Origin: Phoronis australis
Taxonomy: Eukaryota > Phoronida > Phoronidae
Length of the DNA: 64,000 nucleotides
NCBI GenBank assembly: GCA_002633005.1
Contig: NMRA01000040.1
Coordinates: 79,362-143,361, forward strand
Reading direction: 5' to 3'
Part shown: in pieces, positions 39,601 through 54,600 of the stretch
How positions within the stretch are numbered: the stretch's first letter is position 1
Layout: each line of letters opens with the position of its first letter
Program-made: the position numbers and the translations under genes
Notes under the pieces: generated by a model
Database searches by the model: none
Seen by the model: only the letters and a program-made list of their open reading frames with translations
Told to the model about the DNA's origin: nothing

Positions 39601-42600
39601 ATGCATTTTCGGGATAGCCAATATTTAGTGAATACCAAACCTGTACTTTTCCAACTGATGTCTGCCTACCTGGTTTGCCTGGGACACCTGGTTGACCTCT
39701 ATCTCCCTTTTCTCCCAACTCTCCAGGAGAACCTGATAAACCATCTTGTCCATCAATGCCAGGTAATCCATCTAATCCCGAGAAGCCTTGGCCACCCTAG
39801 GAAGCAGTAAAATGTACCTTGCATATAATTTTCCAAAATATGGTGACAAGATTCAAGATCTTTATTAGTTCATGTTCTTACACTTGTAGCACTTGATTAA
39901 GAAAAGCTAATGAACAAATTAAAACTCAGGTACCACAACAGAGCATGTTGATAAATGCTGTAGTGCATTGCAAACACCACACTACAGGTGATGGTCTGTT
40001 TCAATCATTTCCAGTACAGTAGGATCATGCACAACAGTAGAGTTCTACACCTTCCTTTAGATACACTGGTTCACTTTTTGCCCTGACTTGAATTCCCCCA
40101 CTCTCTTTTCTGCCCTGTTTATAACATTTTAGCAAGTTAATGTTTCTTGCCTTTTTAAGACTAACTGTTTTTCAAAAAGATGCCATAAAAATGTTGGAAA
40201 TGAGCTCTTAATTTTTAAAACTTTCTTAGGGAGGTCACCAGAACTTTTCTGTGGGACACCCATTCTAACAACCTGCGGTCATTCATTCGCATACCTTAAC
40301 TTCATTTGCCATCTCTTTTAACCTTGGCAGGTGAACAAACCTACCAGAGGTAATAGCACTACATAAATTTGAACAAACACTAGATGAGAAATGTCCAACT
40401 TGAGGGTTCTGGCAAACTGAGAGGCAGCCGCAAAAAACCCAGACAAACCAAAACAACAAAAAATCGGGCACAAATTCCATAACAATTCTTCAAGTGGTTT
40501 GGCAAATATTAAAGCAGATGCAAAAGATGGATTCAGAAAACTCCCGTTTGAAACTTCGAACATGTAGAGTCAGGCACAATATTCACTGCAGCAGTCAGAT
40601 CAGTTCACAAAATAAATTAACATGCATGCCGTCTCCATGATTGCCTGCAACTTTCACTAACAAGAGCAACACAGAGCATTGAAATGCGCCCACGAATGCA
40701 CCGCAAACGGTGTGCCTCCAGAGTTGTTTATTTCAAAAATGACCATTAGTGCGGGGGAAAATGTCCAATCCATCTGCAAATGGAAAAATGCCATAGCTTC
40801 TTCAATAAAAAGCTATTTACTAATTTCATAAATATCTGACAAAGAACTTCTGAGAAACAAAATTAAACAGAAAAAATGAAACTGCCAATAGGGGGCACAG
40901 CATCTGCCTGAAAGTAGTCATCTATTGTTAGCTTCCTATAAATACACTTACTAAGTTTAATAAAGATTCGGCAGTGGGTTTAGGAGATACAGCTAAACAA
41001 AACAAAACCACCACTAGGAGGTGCCACAGTAGTGGACATAGTCATCCTTAACTGTCCTCTTCACACTGACAATATATACGCCAATTTTCAAAATCATCCT
41101 CAGAATGGTTTGGTTGATAGACGGGTGGACGCCAAAAATCAGACTCGAAAACAGTAAAAATGGCCACTAGGTGGCGCAAAATACCTCGAATCCATCCGAA
41201 AACTGGAGGATGGAGTAATCTCACTGATAGATGCCAATTTCCCAAATTTTATGAAAATGTGTGGCGGACCTTTACAGATACAGAGGTTAATGTAAAAAAC
41301 TAAAATTGCCACTAGGGGGCGCACCAGCAGTCCCACCCTGCGAAAGCCTTGGTCACCCGTTGTCAATTTCATATAAATACACTTGCTCAATTTAATCCTG
41401 CAAATGGTTTAGGAGATACAGCCATGGGTGCAAAAAAACTGCCACTAGGAGGCGCCACAGTAGTCTAAGTCATCGGAAAATCATTGTCAGCCATACTTTT
41501 TATAATAAGAACACACATGCCAATTTTCACAATCATCCTTAGAGCAGTTAGGTTAATGGACGTCAAACAACAGACTAACAAAGGATTCGAAAACAGTGAA
41601 AATGACCACTAGGTGGCACAAGCTACGTCGAATCCATCCAAAAACGACAGGATAGTGTCATCTCACTAATAGAGGCCTAAATTCTAAATTTCGTGAAATT
41701 ACGTTGAGGATCTGCGAAGATACAGAGGTGAACGTAACAAACTAAAATTGACATTAGGGGGCAAACCCGTAGTCAGAGAGGTCCGAAATTTATCGTCGTC
41801 AGTCATCAGCTTGAAGGGAACACATCTGCCAAGATCCAGTGAGGGGTTTAGGAGATACAGCTGCGGACGCACAGACAGAGATGAAGGCAATATGCAACGT
41901 TTAAAATAAAGTTTCAATGAAAAGTACCGCCTCGCCAGGAAGTCCGGGTTGACCTGGTGGTCCGCGTGGACCTTCAGCACCATCCAGTCCTCGCAGGCCA
42001 GGGCGACCATCTGGACCAGCAGGCCCAGGCTGTCCAGGCTGGCCGTCGGCACCATCTTTACCTTCGACGCCCATCTCACCACGATCTCCTCTGGCACCTG
42101 CCTCACCAGGTCGACCGGGACGGCCCGAGAGACCAGGGTACCCTTTAGCACCTGTAGAATATATGATATACAATACAATAACTTTATATACATAAGAAGT
42201 CAGCTTTTTAACAAAATTTTGAGGTGACCTTTTGTAAACCTGAAGCTAATTCACTCAGTCAGAGTTAAAGATTGCGAATTGCCAAGAAAATCGCTGGATT
42301 GAAAAAAAAATGGCTTATGTCTGAAAGCAATTAACTTAGCTACATATTCATTGCAACTGTGTTTCCCGCTAACTAATTTGAACTTAAGTTATACTAAAGA
42401 CTGACACAAACCATTGCACATCCGTTAACCAACTCTCAGTAGTAAACGTCCCACCAACTGTGTACCAAATATACAATCATTGGAACTCTTCTGTTTACGA
42501 GATTGACCAGTTCTGGTCCTGCGCAATTTCTATTGAAATAAAAGCAAGGCTAAAAACAAGAGCAAGACGTAGCGTTGGTATGCACCACCATGCATCGCAA

Positions 42601-45600
42601 ACCAGGCAGATACAAGAGATGATCAGTATTTTGAGCATTCCCACTAAACAGAGTAACTAACACAGAAATGCTCTTCTGAATAGGATACATCTGCCACGTT
42701 TCATCGCGACACTAAAACTTTGGTAGAAGACAGTAGAAAGGGCACTAGGAGCACAACATAAACTTATTTGACAAATTTCATGAACATCAAAAGAAGTGAA
42801 AATGGCCACTAGGTGACACAGAATAAGCCAAATCCATCTGAAAACAAACAAGGTTGGTTGGTGTGCAAGAGCTGTGATATATTTTTATGACTAAGGAAAA
42901 GCTATAATAGTTATTTAGTTAGGCCCTAATGCAACCAAAATTATCCAGAGATTCCAAATCTTTAGTGCCCTTCTGTATATATCTTATGATTTGAGTTCTT
43001 ATAAAAATTGAACTCTAACTAAAGGCACGTGTAGTTTTGTTTGCTGTGACATGTTTGGTGTATAGCTGTAACCCGGAAAATTCAGGGATGGGTTCACAAT
43101 TAACTGACTTCTAAGTTGTTTTGATGCTTTAATTAAACACAAAATAAATAGATAGCAATCCTAACCGGTCAGAAAAAAAGGAGACAGGAGTATTAAAATA
43201 AAGTGAAGAAAACAGGTACGAAACACATTTAAAACCAACGTTCTTTTGGAAAGTGGCCCTTTGTCCAGATCAACGCAAATTTACTTTTTTGTAATATTTA
43301 AAATTTATTGTACCACTGCTCTCCACATTGCAGGCTTTAACTCTGTCCAAATGCCAGAGAAAAACAATTTGGGTGTAATAACAACCACCATTGTTAAGAA
43401 AGTAGTGCTAGCTATTACCTTTCCACTTCATTAGCCGAGATCTACATCTTCAATACAAAAGGGGTGATGAATAGGAATCGTAAAAATTGTCTGGGGCTTA
43501 GGGAATCAGAGTGGTGACCAGTGTAAGCGAGAAATTCTCCACATGACACACAGGGAGGATAAACTTACCTGTTGGTCCAGGAAGTCCAGTTCCTGGAAGT
43601 CCTGGTTCACCCTTTGCTCCGTTGTCACCTCTGTCGCCTGGGAAACCAGGAAAACCCGGCTGACCTGAAAACAATGTCCACATACAATGACAATCTGAAC
43701 AACTTGCACTGTGGCACACTAACAGTGATGATTGAAGTCCGTTAACACTGATATCAGACTACAGATTTTACCACTATGGTTCACCTGTGCCACCAGACAA
43801 TCCTACTATAATATACCTTATGTCCAACTCTAATTTAGAGGAAACAATTGCATGCCAAGTACTTTCCTTTCCAATAAGTAACAGAAATCAATTTAATTTG
43901 ACAATACATAAAGAACCAATTAGCAGTAAAAATGTACCACCGATTGCAAACGAGTTTGTAACACTCGATTTCCTTCCCTACCTGGTTCACCCTGATCTCC
44001 TTTTTGTCCAAAAGCACCTACGTTAGCTGGTTCGCCCTTTACACCTTGAATACCTGGTACCCCAGGGGCTCCTCGCTGACCAGGTGTACCTGGAAAGCCG
44101 TCTTGACCGGGTAGGCCATCCACACCAGGACTGCCACGCTCACCTGCAGAAAAACAGATTGTGATGAAAAATGTGCAACAGTCACTTTCACCTCAGGTTA
44201 ACGCAAGAAAACAAAGTACAGTGATTTAGTTAAGAGCAATACGGACTGTTGAAATGCACCCACAACAGTGATGCAAATGGTGTGCTTCTAATGGTGTTGT
44301 TAGAATAATAAAAATGGCCACTAGATGGCGCAGAATATGACAAACCCACCTGAAATTTGGAAAGCGTCATTGTCTCTCTATTACTAAACTGTTTGTCAAG
44401 TTTCAAGAAAGTCCACCAACAAAGGAACTGCCAAATAAACAGAGGCAGACGTAACAAAAATTGCCATTAGAAGGCACAGCGGTAGTCAAATTCGTCCACC
44501 TGATGTCAAATTAATATGAATATACCTAACAAATTGTGATCTTGCAAGTGGTTTAGTAGATAAAGTTGCATATGTGAAAATAATGTCATTGTTGAGCACC
44601 ACACTTACGTTGGACCCATCTGAAATTTTTTCATAACAATCCCCTGAGCGACTTGGCCGATACAGAAGCAAACGGAAAATCCAGACTAAAAATAATTGAC
44701 ATAATTGAGGGGTTCTGAGCGTGCGATAACATCTGACTCTTTCCTTAACTTCCCAGCGCAGTCGTTTGTCCCCTGTGACAACAAGCAGGTCAACTATCTC
44801 CCAGGCTTCAAAAGGTAACTACTGAATCCTGGCAGAATAGATTGTCTACACATCTGTTGTAGTTGGGCAATTTTGGTGATTCAAAAACTAATTTATGATC
44901 AGCATTTGACAAGGAATTCAAAAATGCTATTGGTTTATGTTCAAATATGTTATAACTTAACTTTCATTCTTAGCAGCATAGTCCAGTCAGGCTGATATGA
45001 TCTCATCGAAGATTAGAGCAATTATCGAACAAAAGAGAACCGGCCCTCCAACCATAAATGCCAGAGTGGAGTTAGTCAGTAGTGTGTGTAAGATATTGGC
45101 TACAGGGGTGAACTTCCCAACTTGTTGTTGGGCTATAGCATCGAACAAGTTGGGAGCAATGGGAAAACGCTGCAATGAGCTGCCAAAAAGTCATGAGCAG
45201 CCACTATCACATCTATAGGAAAACACCTGCATAAGTTCACAAACATCATGCAAAGGCATCATTAGGAGCTGCCATGTCGTGAACACATCCACTAAAGCAA
45301 GAAACTGTAGGAACACCGCATTTATCCACCTTCACTCTTATCAGGCTTCTATTGTGAGTCAGCATGCGTGAATAATTGGCTGATAAGCCACCTCTGGAAC
45401 TACTTTTGGCTGAATGGATGACCAGGCCATAAAATGATAATTAGCCAAGACCAGTTACTATAATGCAACAAAGAATAATATCTTGCATTACCTAGCCTTG
45501 GTGGAAAGCTGTATACTGTATTGGCTCAAACAAACGCTTAGAAAAATTCATTTCACGGGGAGGGGACGCTTATTGTAGTGAGCCTACGGCAGTTGAAACC

Positions 45601-48600
45601 CGGTTTCCCAAACGGGTAAAATCGGAAGCTAGGATTCATCAAATTTACGCTCTGTNTGTGCAACAGTCACTTTCACCTCAGGTTAACGCAAGAAAACAAA
45701 GTACAGTGATTTAGTTAAGAGCAATACGGACTGTTGAAATGCACCCACAACAGTGATGCAAATGGTGTGCTTCTAATGGTGTTGTTAGAATAATAAAAAT
45801 GGCCACTAGATGGCGCAGAATATGACAAACCCACCCGAAATTTGGAAAGCGTCATTGTCTCTCTATTACTAAACTGTTTGTCAAGTTTCAAGAAAGTCCA
45901 CCAACAAAGGAACTCCCAAATAAACAGAGGCAGACGTAACAAAAATTGCCATTAGAAGGCACAGCGGTAGTAAAATTCGTCCACCTGATGTCAAATTAAT
46001 AGGAATAGACCTAACAAATTGTGATCATGCAAGTGGTTTTAAATTAGTAGATAAAGTTGCAGATGTGAAAATAATGTCACTGTTGAGCACCACACTTACG
46101 TTGGACCCATCTGAAAATTTTTCATAACAATCCCCTGAGCGACTTGGCTGATACAGAAGCAAACGGAAAATCCAGACTAAAAATAATTGACATGGCCACT
46201 AGGTGGTGCAAAATATGTCAAATCCATACGATGCTGTCATCTTCACAACAGAAAATTCTTTGCCAAAGTTCAAGAAAAAGGTCGAGGAACTCGGATAGAG
46301 AAAAAGGTAAAAAATAAAATTTCTATTGGGGGAATAGCGCTTGTAAGCATGAGGGCGTTCTGCCGTTCAGCAGTTTTTCCAGACTTGAGCAGTTCTGAGC
46401 GTGCCATGACATCTGGCTCTTTTCTTATCTTCCCAGCGCAGTCGTTTGTCCCGAGTGACAACAAGCAGGTCAATTATCTCCCAGGCTTCAAAAGGTAACT
46501 ACTGAAACCTGGCAGAATAGATTGTCTAAACATCTGTTGTAGTTGGGCAATTTTGGTGATTCAAAAACTAATTTATGATCAGCATTTGACAAGGAATTCA
46601 AAAATGCTATTGGTTTATGTTCAAATATGTTATAACTTAACTTTCATTCTTAGCAGCACAGCCCAGTCAGGCTGATATGATCTCATCGAAGATTAGAGCA
46701 ATTATCGAACAAAAGAGAGCCTGCCCTCCAACCATAAATGCCAGAGTGGAATTAATCAGTAGTGTGTGTAAGATATTGGCTACAGGGGTGAACTTCCCAA
46801 CTTGTTGTTGGGCTATAGAATCGAACAAGTTGGGAGCAATGGGAAAACACTGCAATGGGCTGCCAAAAAGTCATGAGCAGCCACTATCACATCTATAGGA
46901 AAACACCTGCAAAAGTTCACAAACATCACGCAAAGGCATCATTAGGAGCTGCAGCCTTGGTTGCAAAAACTACAAAATCACCCCACTAAAGGGGACACAA
47001 CAGGTATCAGATCAGTCCAAAAATCAGCCATGGTCTTCTCATCAGGAACACACCTGCTATGATTCATAATGATCCTTTGAGCAGTTTGGCAGATTAAGTG
47101 GGCAACGCTAAAATGAACTAAAAATCCTATAAAATAGCATTAAGTGGCGCAAAATATATTGAATCTGTCCGAAAATGGAAAGGCATAGTAGTTGCCTTAA
47201 TAGAAACCTATTTACCAAATTTCAGAAAAATCCATGAACTAACTCCAAAGATAGTTTCAGTGAAAAAACTTAAACTGTCACAAGGGGGGCACAGCTATAG
47301 TCAGATTGGTCTGAAACTAATTGTCATCCGGTATCATATCCATAGCAACACATCACCACATTTCACAAAGATCCTCTAAGGAATTAATGAGATGCAAAAA
47401 AATTGCCCCTCGGGGTCACCGCAGCAGTCAAATTCATCCAAAAAACAGTGTCAGTCACACTCTTCTCATCAGAAACACATCTGCAGATTTTCAGAATGAT
47501 CCTTTGAGCAATTTGGCTAATAGGAAGGTGGACGTCCAAAACCTACTTAAATTTCTTTAAATTGCCACCAGGTGGTGCAGAATATGTCACAAAAGTCAGA
47601 ACACTGGAAGACATCATCTCTCAAATAGATACCTATTCGCTACATTTAACGAAAACCAGAGCCAAACGTAAAAATTGCTACTAGGGGGCAGCAAGGTAGT
47701 CAAATTGATTGGTGGTTCTCTGTCAGCTTTACGAAACACATTCTGTAAAATCTCATTATGATCGTGCAAGAGGTTTAGGGGACAGTCACGGACACCGCAC
47801 GCCCAGACACAGATGACGGCAATATGCATCCACATGAAAACATGTTGTTACACACCCGTGACTATGATAGCATGGGGATAAAGTTGGCAAACCAATCTTA
47901 ACATATTCCAGCACTTTCATTGTCTGCGTTGATATGATTAGCTCACGTAATCCAGCAATTATGTTGTAAACAGCGCACCTGACGCTAACCAGTATTTGAA
48001 AATACTTTTCAAACTACGTTTAACAAATGTCGTGAAGCAGATGTATTTGTATGAAATACTATCATCAAAAAACCTTCAAATGGACATAAATAGTTGACTT
48101 TCAAAGAAATTAGACTTAACTTTCACCTGCGGATTCCTTTGGGTGACTGTAAGCTTTTACCACTTACTTAGCATTACGTACTAACACAATAAGGCTTGTT
48201 TCTCAAGTTTAGATCAGATCGTGATGTTGGAAATTTCTTTATTTTAACAGTCCCGAGGAATGGTATACAACATGGGTACATAAAAAACGATTTCCGCACA
48301 TCAAAAATCTGCATTATCGAGCTCAAAATTGTTTGATGTCAATTTTTTTTTCACCACCCCACAACTACAAAAATTTTGTCGCTTGTAAACTTTTTATTGA
48401 AAACTGCCATAAAAAGATTTTATGAATACTTCATTGTATGCTAATGGCAACACTTTAAGATGCCAAATTTCACAATGCTATTATAATTAGGAGACACATC
48501 TACAGATTTGTAAGGAGATGAACATTAGGCATCCGAGTGTACGTGTGCGGGCAAATAAAAACAGGAAGTATTGGCTCAACTGGATAGATTCACCATAACC

Positions 48601-51600
48601 TCTTGCTTACAGTTGCTGTTGAAGAGGGGTTGTATTATTACATGTCCACATCGAATACCTTTTAGCTCAGCTAACAGATTAGTGAGAAGACTTCCATACT
48701 GTCTCTTTTTTGCCTGACAGTGTACCCACAATTTTACTCAAGAAATTCATGTGAAATTTTAGAAGTTAGCATACTTGTCCCAGTAACAGTCAATAACTTT
48801 GGGTAAATGTCCTCTCTGATTTTTTTTCAGCAATTGGGACTTTAGAACGTCCATATGTTGTTATAATTGGCTGGCAACTCAACCATACTCGTTGTGTAAC
48901 ACATTAAATGCCAGTATCGTTTACGTGAAGCACAACTCGAGGTAAAAACATTAGGCCACCGGACCAGTACCCCAAGACCAAGACAATTGCTTCTTCTTGA
49001 CATGATGAAAGTTGGAAAATAACTAAGCAGGAGCAATAGATCACTTAAAACCCATCCTGACTTAATTTTTCTCACATTAAATACCCACAGTGCTAGCACA
49101 GACATGTACAGTCTGTATAACCTAAATGTTTGACTCACCTGGTAGACCATCAACACCCGGGATGCCAGGGACACCATCCTGCCCCCTTTCACCAGGTACA
49201 CCTATGGCTCCCCGTTCACCATCCTCACCTACAACAGATCAGCATTTAGTTTTCGACACATTTTCATATTATTTGTATTTCCATATAAATCCCGAGTTAT
49301 TTCTGCAAAAGCTTGCTCACAATGTTATAAAACATAAATTCCTGAACTTTCAAATAGAGTATGAGCCTGCAATTACAAATATTTGCCACTTATCGTTAAA
49401 AATTATTGCATCTGCATTTGTCACTCGTTGCAAAAATATTACTTACTAATAGATTGAAATGATGAATTTTGCTTACAGCATAATGAGTGCGATTAAACCA
49501 CAGACCTACAGACTTTAATTTGGTTGGAAAGCTGCAGGTTTGCAGGAGTTAAATTATAGTACTATCATTCAACTACATCACAAACCCAACATCAACACAC
49601 CCTTGTCCCTGAAAACTTACCATTTCTACCTGGACGTCCGTCCACTCCTGGTTGTCCAGGCCTGCCATCTAGGCCATCCTGTCCTGGATTGCCAGGAAAA
49701 CCGGGGAAGCCAGGTTCACCTTTGGCGGCTGCTGTTCCATCCAGACCAGGTAGGCCAATATCGCCTGTCTCACCAGGCGGACCTGGGGGACCTTTGCAGA
49801 AAAGAAAGACAACACGAGTGCATAGGACCACAGAAGGGGGGCTGCATACAATAGGAGGTACAGCAGGGCCATCAATTCAATTTAAAGGAGAATGCCACCC
49901 AAAAAACAACCCATTTTGTATCAATTTTGATCGAGTAGTTCCACTCAATAACAGCAAGTTCGGTTCTTTTTACCTGACACCTAACGGCAGACAGCTGTTT
50001 TGAAATTAACCAATGACGTCACAGGTTCGAACGCAGTCTGTTCAGCAGTTCACAACATGTTTACTGGTGTAACGCTATCCCTTGAATTCATCATTTTAAT
50101 CAATAAATCATCAAAATTTGATGTAAAACCCTTACAAATACATTGTCAGTTCTTGCACAAATGTGATGTTTTATTTTGCTGTCACGGATATAGGTATTTG
50201 AACGTACTGTAGCCTAATAAGTTCGGTAGGCCAATTTACCAATACAAGGTAATTAATGCCATCCACAGTCAACTTCATAGGAGCACACCTGCAAAATCTC
50301 ATTAAGATTAAGGGGTTTATGAGATACAGCTGCTCCGGGACGACGAACACCCAAATAGAGATGACGGCAATATGCACCCACATATAAATGTGTGGGTGCA
50401 TAAAAATGGACAATGTTTATGGTCACTTAAATTAGGAAAAAATGTTGTTAACACTCCAGTGATATGTTCCCTATCTCCACCTTACAAGGGGATCTCACCT
50501 CCCTCTCCAGACTGACACACACTTGTGTAGTATGTTCTCGTTTTCCAGAATTTTCCTTTTCCAAATTAGAGTAAATTTTCCACAAAGAGCACATTTTCTA
50601 AAAGCGATTGCTGCCAATCATGAATGCATAAACTCATAATACCAATAGCAGATCACGGGATGTTATTGCTAGTTCCATCATGGCTTTCCCCCTTTTCCTA
50701 CTCTACAAGTTTTCCATTCACACCACTTCCAGATTTACTATGACCAGTTGGAAAGATGTCACGTTGCATCAGAAATTGTACGTTTTACTGGAAACTTCCT
50801 ACTAATCGCCTATAAAACTCTTAAAAGGGTGGATTTTCACATTTTCCAGCTGCACACCTTAATGAAAATAGTTGAGTATGCCCCTTCTGCCGCAAACACA
50901 TAAGTGGTCGTAATCAAAAGCAGACAAAGGCCAAGACTACAACAACAGAGGGCGCAGGTTTACAGATATAGGCCCGTCCTGAAATAGCACACACTATCAC
51001 ACTCTAAGGAATTTACCTACAATGCAACACGTTTCAAGCACCTCTGTGTTCTACTTCTTCATGTGCAATGAAGCCCTACTGTACCAAAATCATCATGTAA
51101 TTCAACTCAGGGCAAGAAGCTTTGTCTCATTGAATATTGAGTTTCAATCCTGAGATCAACCAATAGACAAGCATCAGTGTAGTATGTGCCCCACATTTTA
51201 AAAAGTAGGTTATTCATACAATGCTTTTTTCTACCACCACGAAAGAGAAGAGTCAAAACAGGACGGGCCTGTTGCAGTCTGTGGGATTCAAGGATAATTC
51301 ATATATATCAAAAAATTTGTTCAACTGAAAATTAAATTCTTTGGAATAAAAAAATCTCATTTTGTTCACTCATGAAACACAGCCAAAATTTCATTGAATA
51401 ACAAATAAAAGAATTTTAGAATAAAATATATTAAGATGCTATCACCATCAACCAAAATGCACCAGCAGAAGCCTAAAATAGATACACATCAGAAAATTAC
51501 TGAAGCATTCCTTCTATATATTCTTCCAAATGTAGATTATAAAACATGTCTGACACAGAAACTTTAATCCAAAACCATACCGTCCTGTCCAGGGGGTCCA

Positions 51601-54600
51601 GGGGCACCAGTTGGTCCTCGTTCCCCAGGGGGTCCTTCTAGACCAGGGTCACCAGTCTCTCCCTTGGGTCCGTCAAAACCATCAGGGCCACTTGGACCTG
51701 CCACAAAGACATGATGATTCATGCAAAACTTTGACCAAGAAATTCAAGAACTTTTCAAGGACGTTTTAAGGCTGTTCAAGGAATTCAAGGTCATTTAAAG
51801 GTTGTTTAAGTATAACAGCTTAAGTGCAGCCTTTACCCCAACCATCCCTTTGTAACTAGGAAAATCATTAAAGGAAGGGGTCAAATTAGCAAACATGTTA
51901 ATGAACAATTTTGTTTAATGCATACGATAGATACCAAGAAAAACATTTGCCGTTCATTTCAGAAATAAAAATTATTTTTTTGGCAGCAATAAATAAATAA
52001 AATAGAATACAACTACTTAAAATTAGGGCCTTTCAAATGCTTTCAAGGTTAAATGTTAAAATTCAAGGACATATCAGAGCCAAGGCTCTAAATTCAAGGA
52101 CTACACGAACAGTTAGAGAGCACCATTAACCCAACATACCATATACAAATCCTTATTCAAACAATTTTTAAAATTTGATGGCAGTCTAGCTTGCGCACAC
52201 CAATGACATTACTCCGAGTCCTAATAAATTATAGCCAAATAACCAGTATATGCTGTCACACTATCTGACAATACGTGACAAAGTCAAAATGCAGATTGAG
52301 TAGAAAACAGCTAATGTGTGAACAGCACAATGTGATAAGCATCATATCTCACCAATTTCGGAGAAAAAAGTTTATCATTGTTTTAAATTGAATCCTTACA
52401 TTGGTGGATTAAGTGAGTACACAGATTGTTAACAGGAAAGCAGTTAGTTTAAAGCAACATAACACGATGAACAACGAAAACAAATGAAATAACACTTTTC
52501 TGCTAAAATTGGTAGGCGTTTGCCAAACTTTATTTTAATTTTTTTCACGAATACTGATAATTTCATTTGCACTTGATAATCAGATGGTAAGAGCAGATGG
52601 CAATATGGTCTATAAGACTCTCTTTGTCCTACAGATTTTGCTTAACAATAAAACTGAACAAGAAATGTTGAAAGCCTAGAAAACTGCACTCCTACTAGCC
52701 TCCTACCTGGGGCACCGGGGTCTCCTTGGGGACCTTGGGGTCCAGGTGGTCCAGACTTGCCGTCCCTTCCTATCTCACCCTTAACACCTGTTGGACCAGG
52801 TGATCCTCGGGCTCCCTTCTGCATGATGCGACCAGGTGGAAATTCGCCAGGTTCTCCCTGGAAATGAGCAGATTATGCACTAAAGCAATGAGTCAGGCAA
52901 TTACATGTTAGAGAATGTCAAAGTTTTGAATATGTACATACACGGTATTCGGCTAACAAACACTGTTATGCATTAAGGAAATCAAAACCAAGACTTGGCC
53001 TTCAAATAAATACCGTACTTGCCCAGGTTGACACCCATCCTCAGCTTACCACCCACATCCGATTTATAAAAAGAGGATTCCTTAAAAGTGCCCGTGTCTT
53101 TGAGAATAACAATTTATCTTCTAAAAGGTATGCTCTCGTTTTCAGAAACGATCATCCAGTTTCAGTGGAACCCTGTCTTTATTTAGGCAGGAAAATACCT
53201 TAGTTTACTCTTTTAACTGAAGAAGACAAGGAAATTTAAAGCTGGGTCACAAAACTACATTGCCATTGGCGATCACTCCTTTCTAGATAGCAAACCCCAT
53301 GCTACATGGTCCACATACGCCAACATTTTGGTAGACACATGAATGTTAAGTCTGATGTCAAAAACATCCCCATGGACAATACCCACCCCAATTTCTTGAG
53401 TTCCCCCAGTAACCCTGACGACTACAGAAAGTGCACAATTACAAAAATGCATTAAAAACTACGAATGACAGACACTGGCTATTGGGTATTTAGCAAAAAA
53501 AATATGTGCTAAGAGGCAGCCTTGGAAAATCGTTATGAAGCCCGATCAAAACTTGATCTGTCATCAGTCGATAAAAATCGATATACAACCTGTACAAAAA
53601 AATTAACTGGTTCCTTGAATAGCAGCATATCGCAGCAGAGCCTGGTGAAGTAAAGCTTGAAAGCACCGCGTTTTACAAAGCGAAGTGTCTGGGAGCACAC
53701 AAAAGATTTCAGTGGGATTTACCAGCACAAGATTACGTAACTAGCCCCATAGTGTGATCTGTTAGTTTACGTATTTTACCCCTTTTCAATCACACAGTAA
53801 GTTTATTACACGTTGAACGTCATTTAAGTATGAATTCATCAGTGTTTACATGGTTTGGATGGCACCGCTAAATTAGTGTTGCTTATTCGCCGCTTGGGGC
53901 GCTTGTTTTTCGACCGATAACCATTGCGGCCAATGGCAAGACGGCGGAGTGAACTCTCCTATTCTTGGTAGATTCCTTACTAGTACCCTGAAAGACAATT
54001 ATCTTCCGCAGTGCTGGACAATAGGTCATACACAATGCATTACATTCCGAAAAATAGAGGGGTAATAAACTTGGGGCAATAGTCTGGTATAAACTGGGTG
54101 AATTTCACTAAGGTTTGCTGCGATTTGGGAACAGGATGAGTGGCTCTGGCGAACGCTTATCAGCATCAGGTCTCCAACACTGTGTAAATTACTTAGCACC
54201 TGAGCGCCTTAAGGCATTTACCTTTTGCCCTTTAGGCCCTCCAGCGCCAGGTGATCCATCTAAGCCATCGACACCAGGCTGACCAATTGGGCCTGGCTCA
54301 CCATCTAAACCTGGGAATCCTTTGGCCCCAGGGGGTCCACGCTCGCTTGTTCCTGGCACACCTGGATTACCAGGTTCACCTCTCGGACCATCACGACCAG
54401 GAAGACCATCAGCACCACGCTCACCAGGGGTACCTGGTGATGGGAAGAGTTCAGTGATGGGAAATCTTACGAATCACTCCCCTCATTCAAATTTCACTGC
54501 ATGACTTATCAACAAAGGAACAGCAGTTGCATGTGTGTTATTTCTCTAGTCAACCACATACATTGAAAAAATTCAATTTTTAATGACAAATTTAGTTTTC

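Noticed and set aside
44997-45218. 73-codon ORF present in both duplicated blocks (also 46677-46898)
   Set aside because: The differences between the copies are mostly amino-acid changing, so there is no sign of protein constraint; no family recognised.
48488-48560. Possible degenerate family A 3' tail
   Set aside because: Only scattered matches (ACACATCTACAGAT, a GTGTGCGGGCAAATAAA end) and no clear hairpin.
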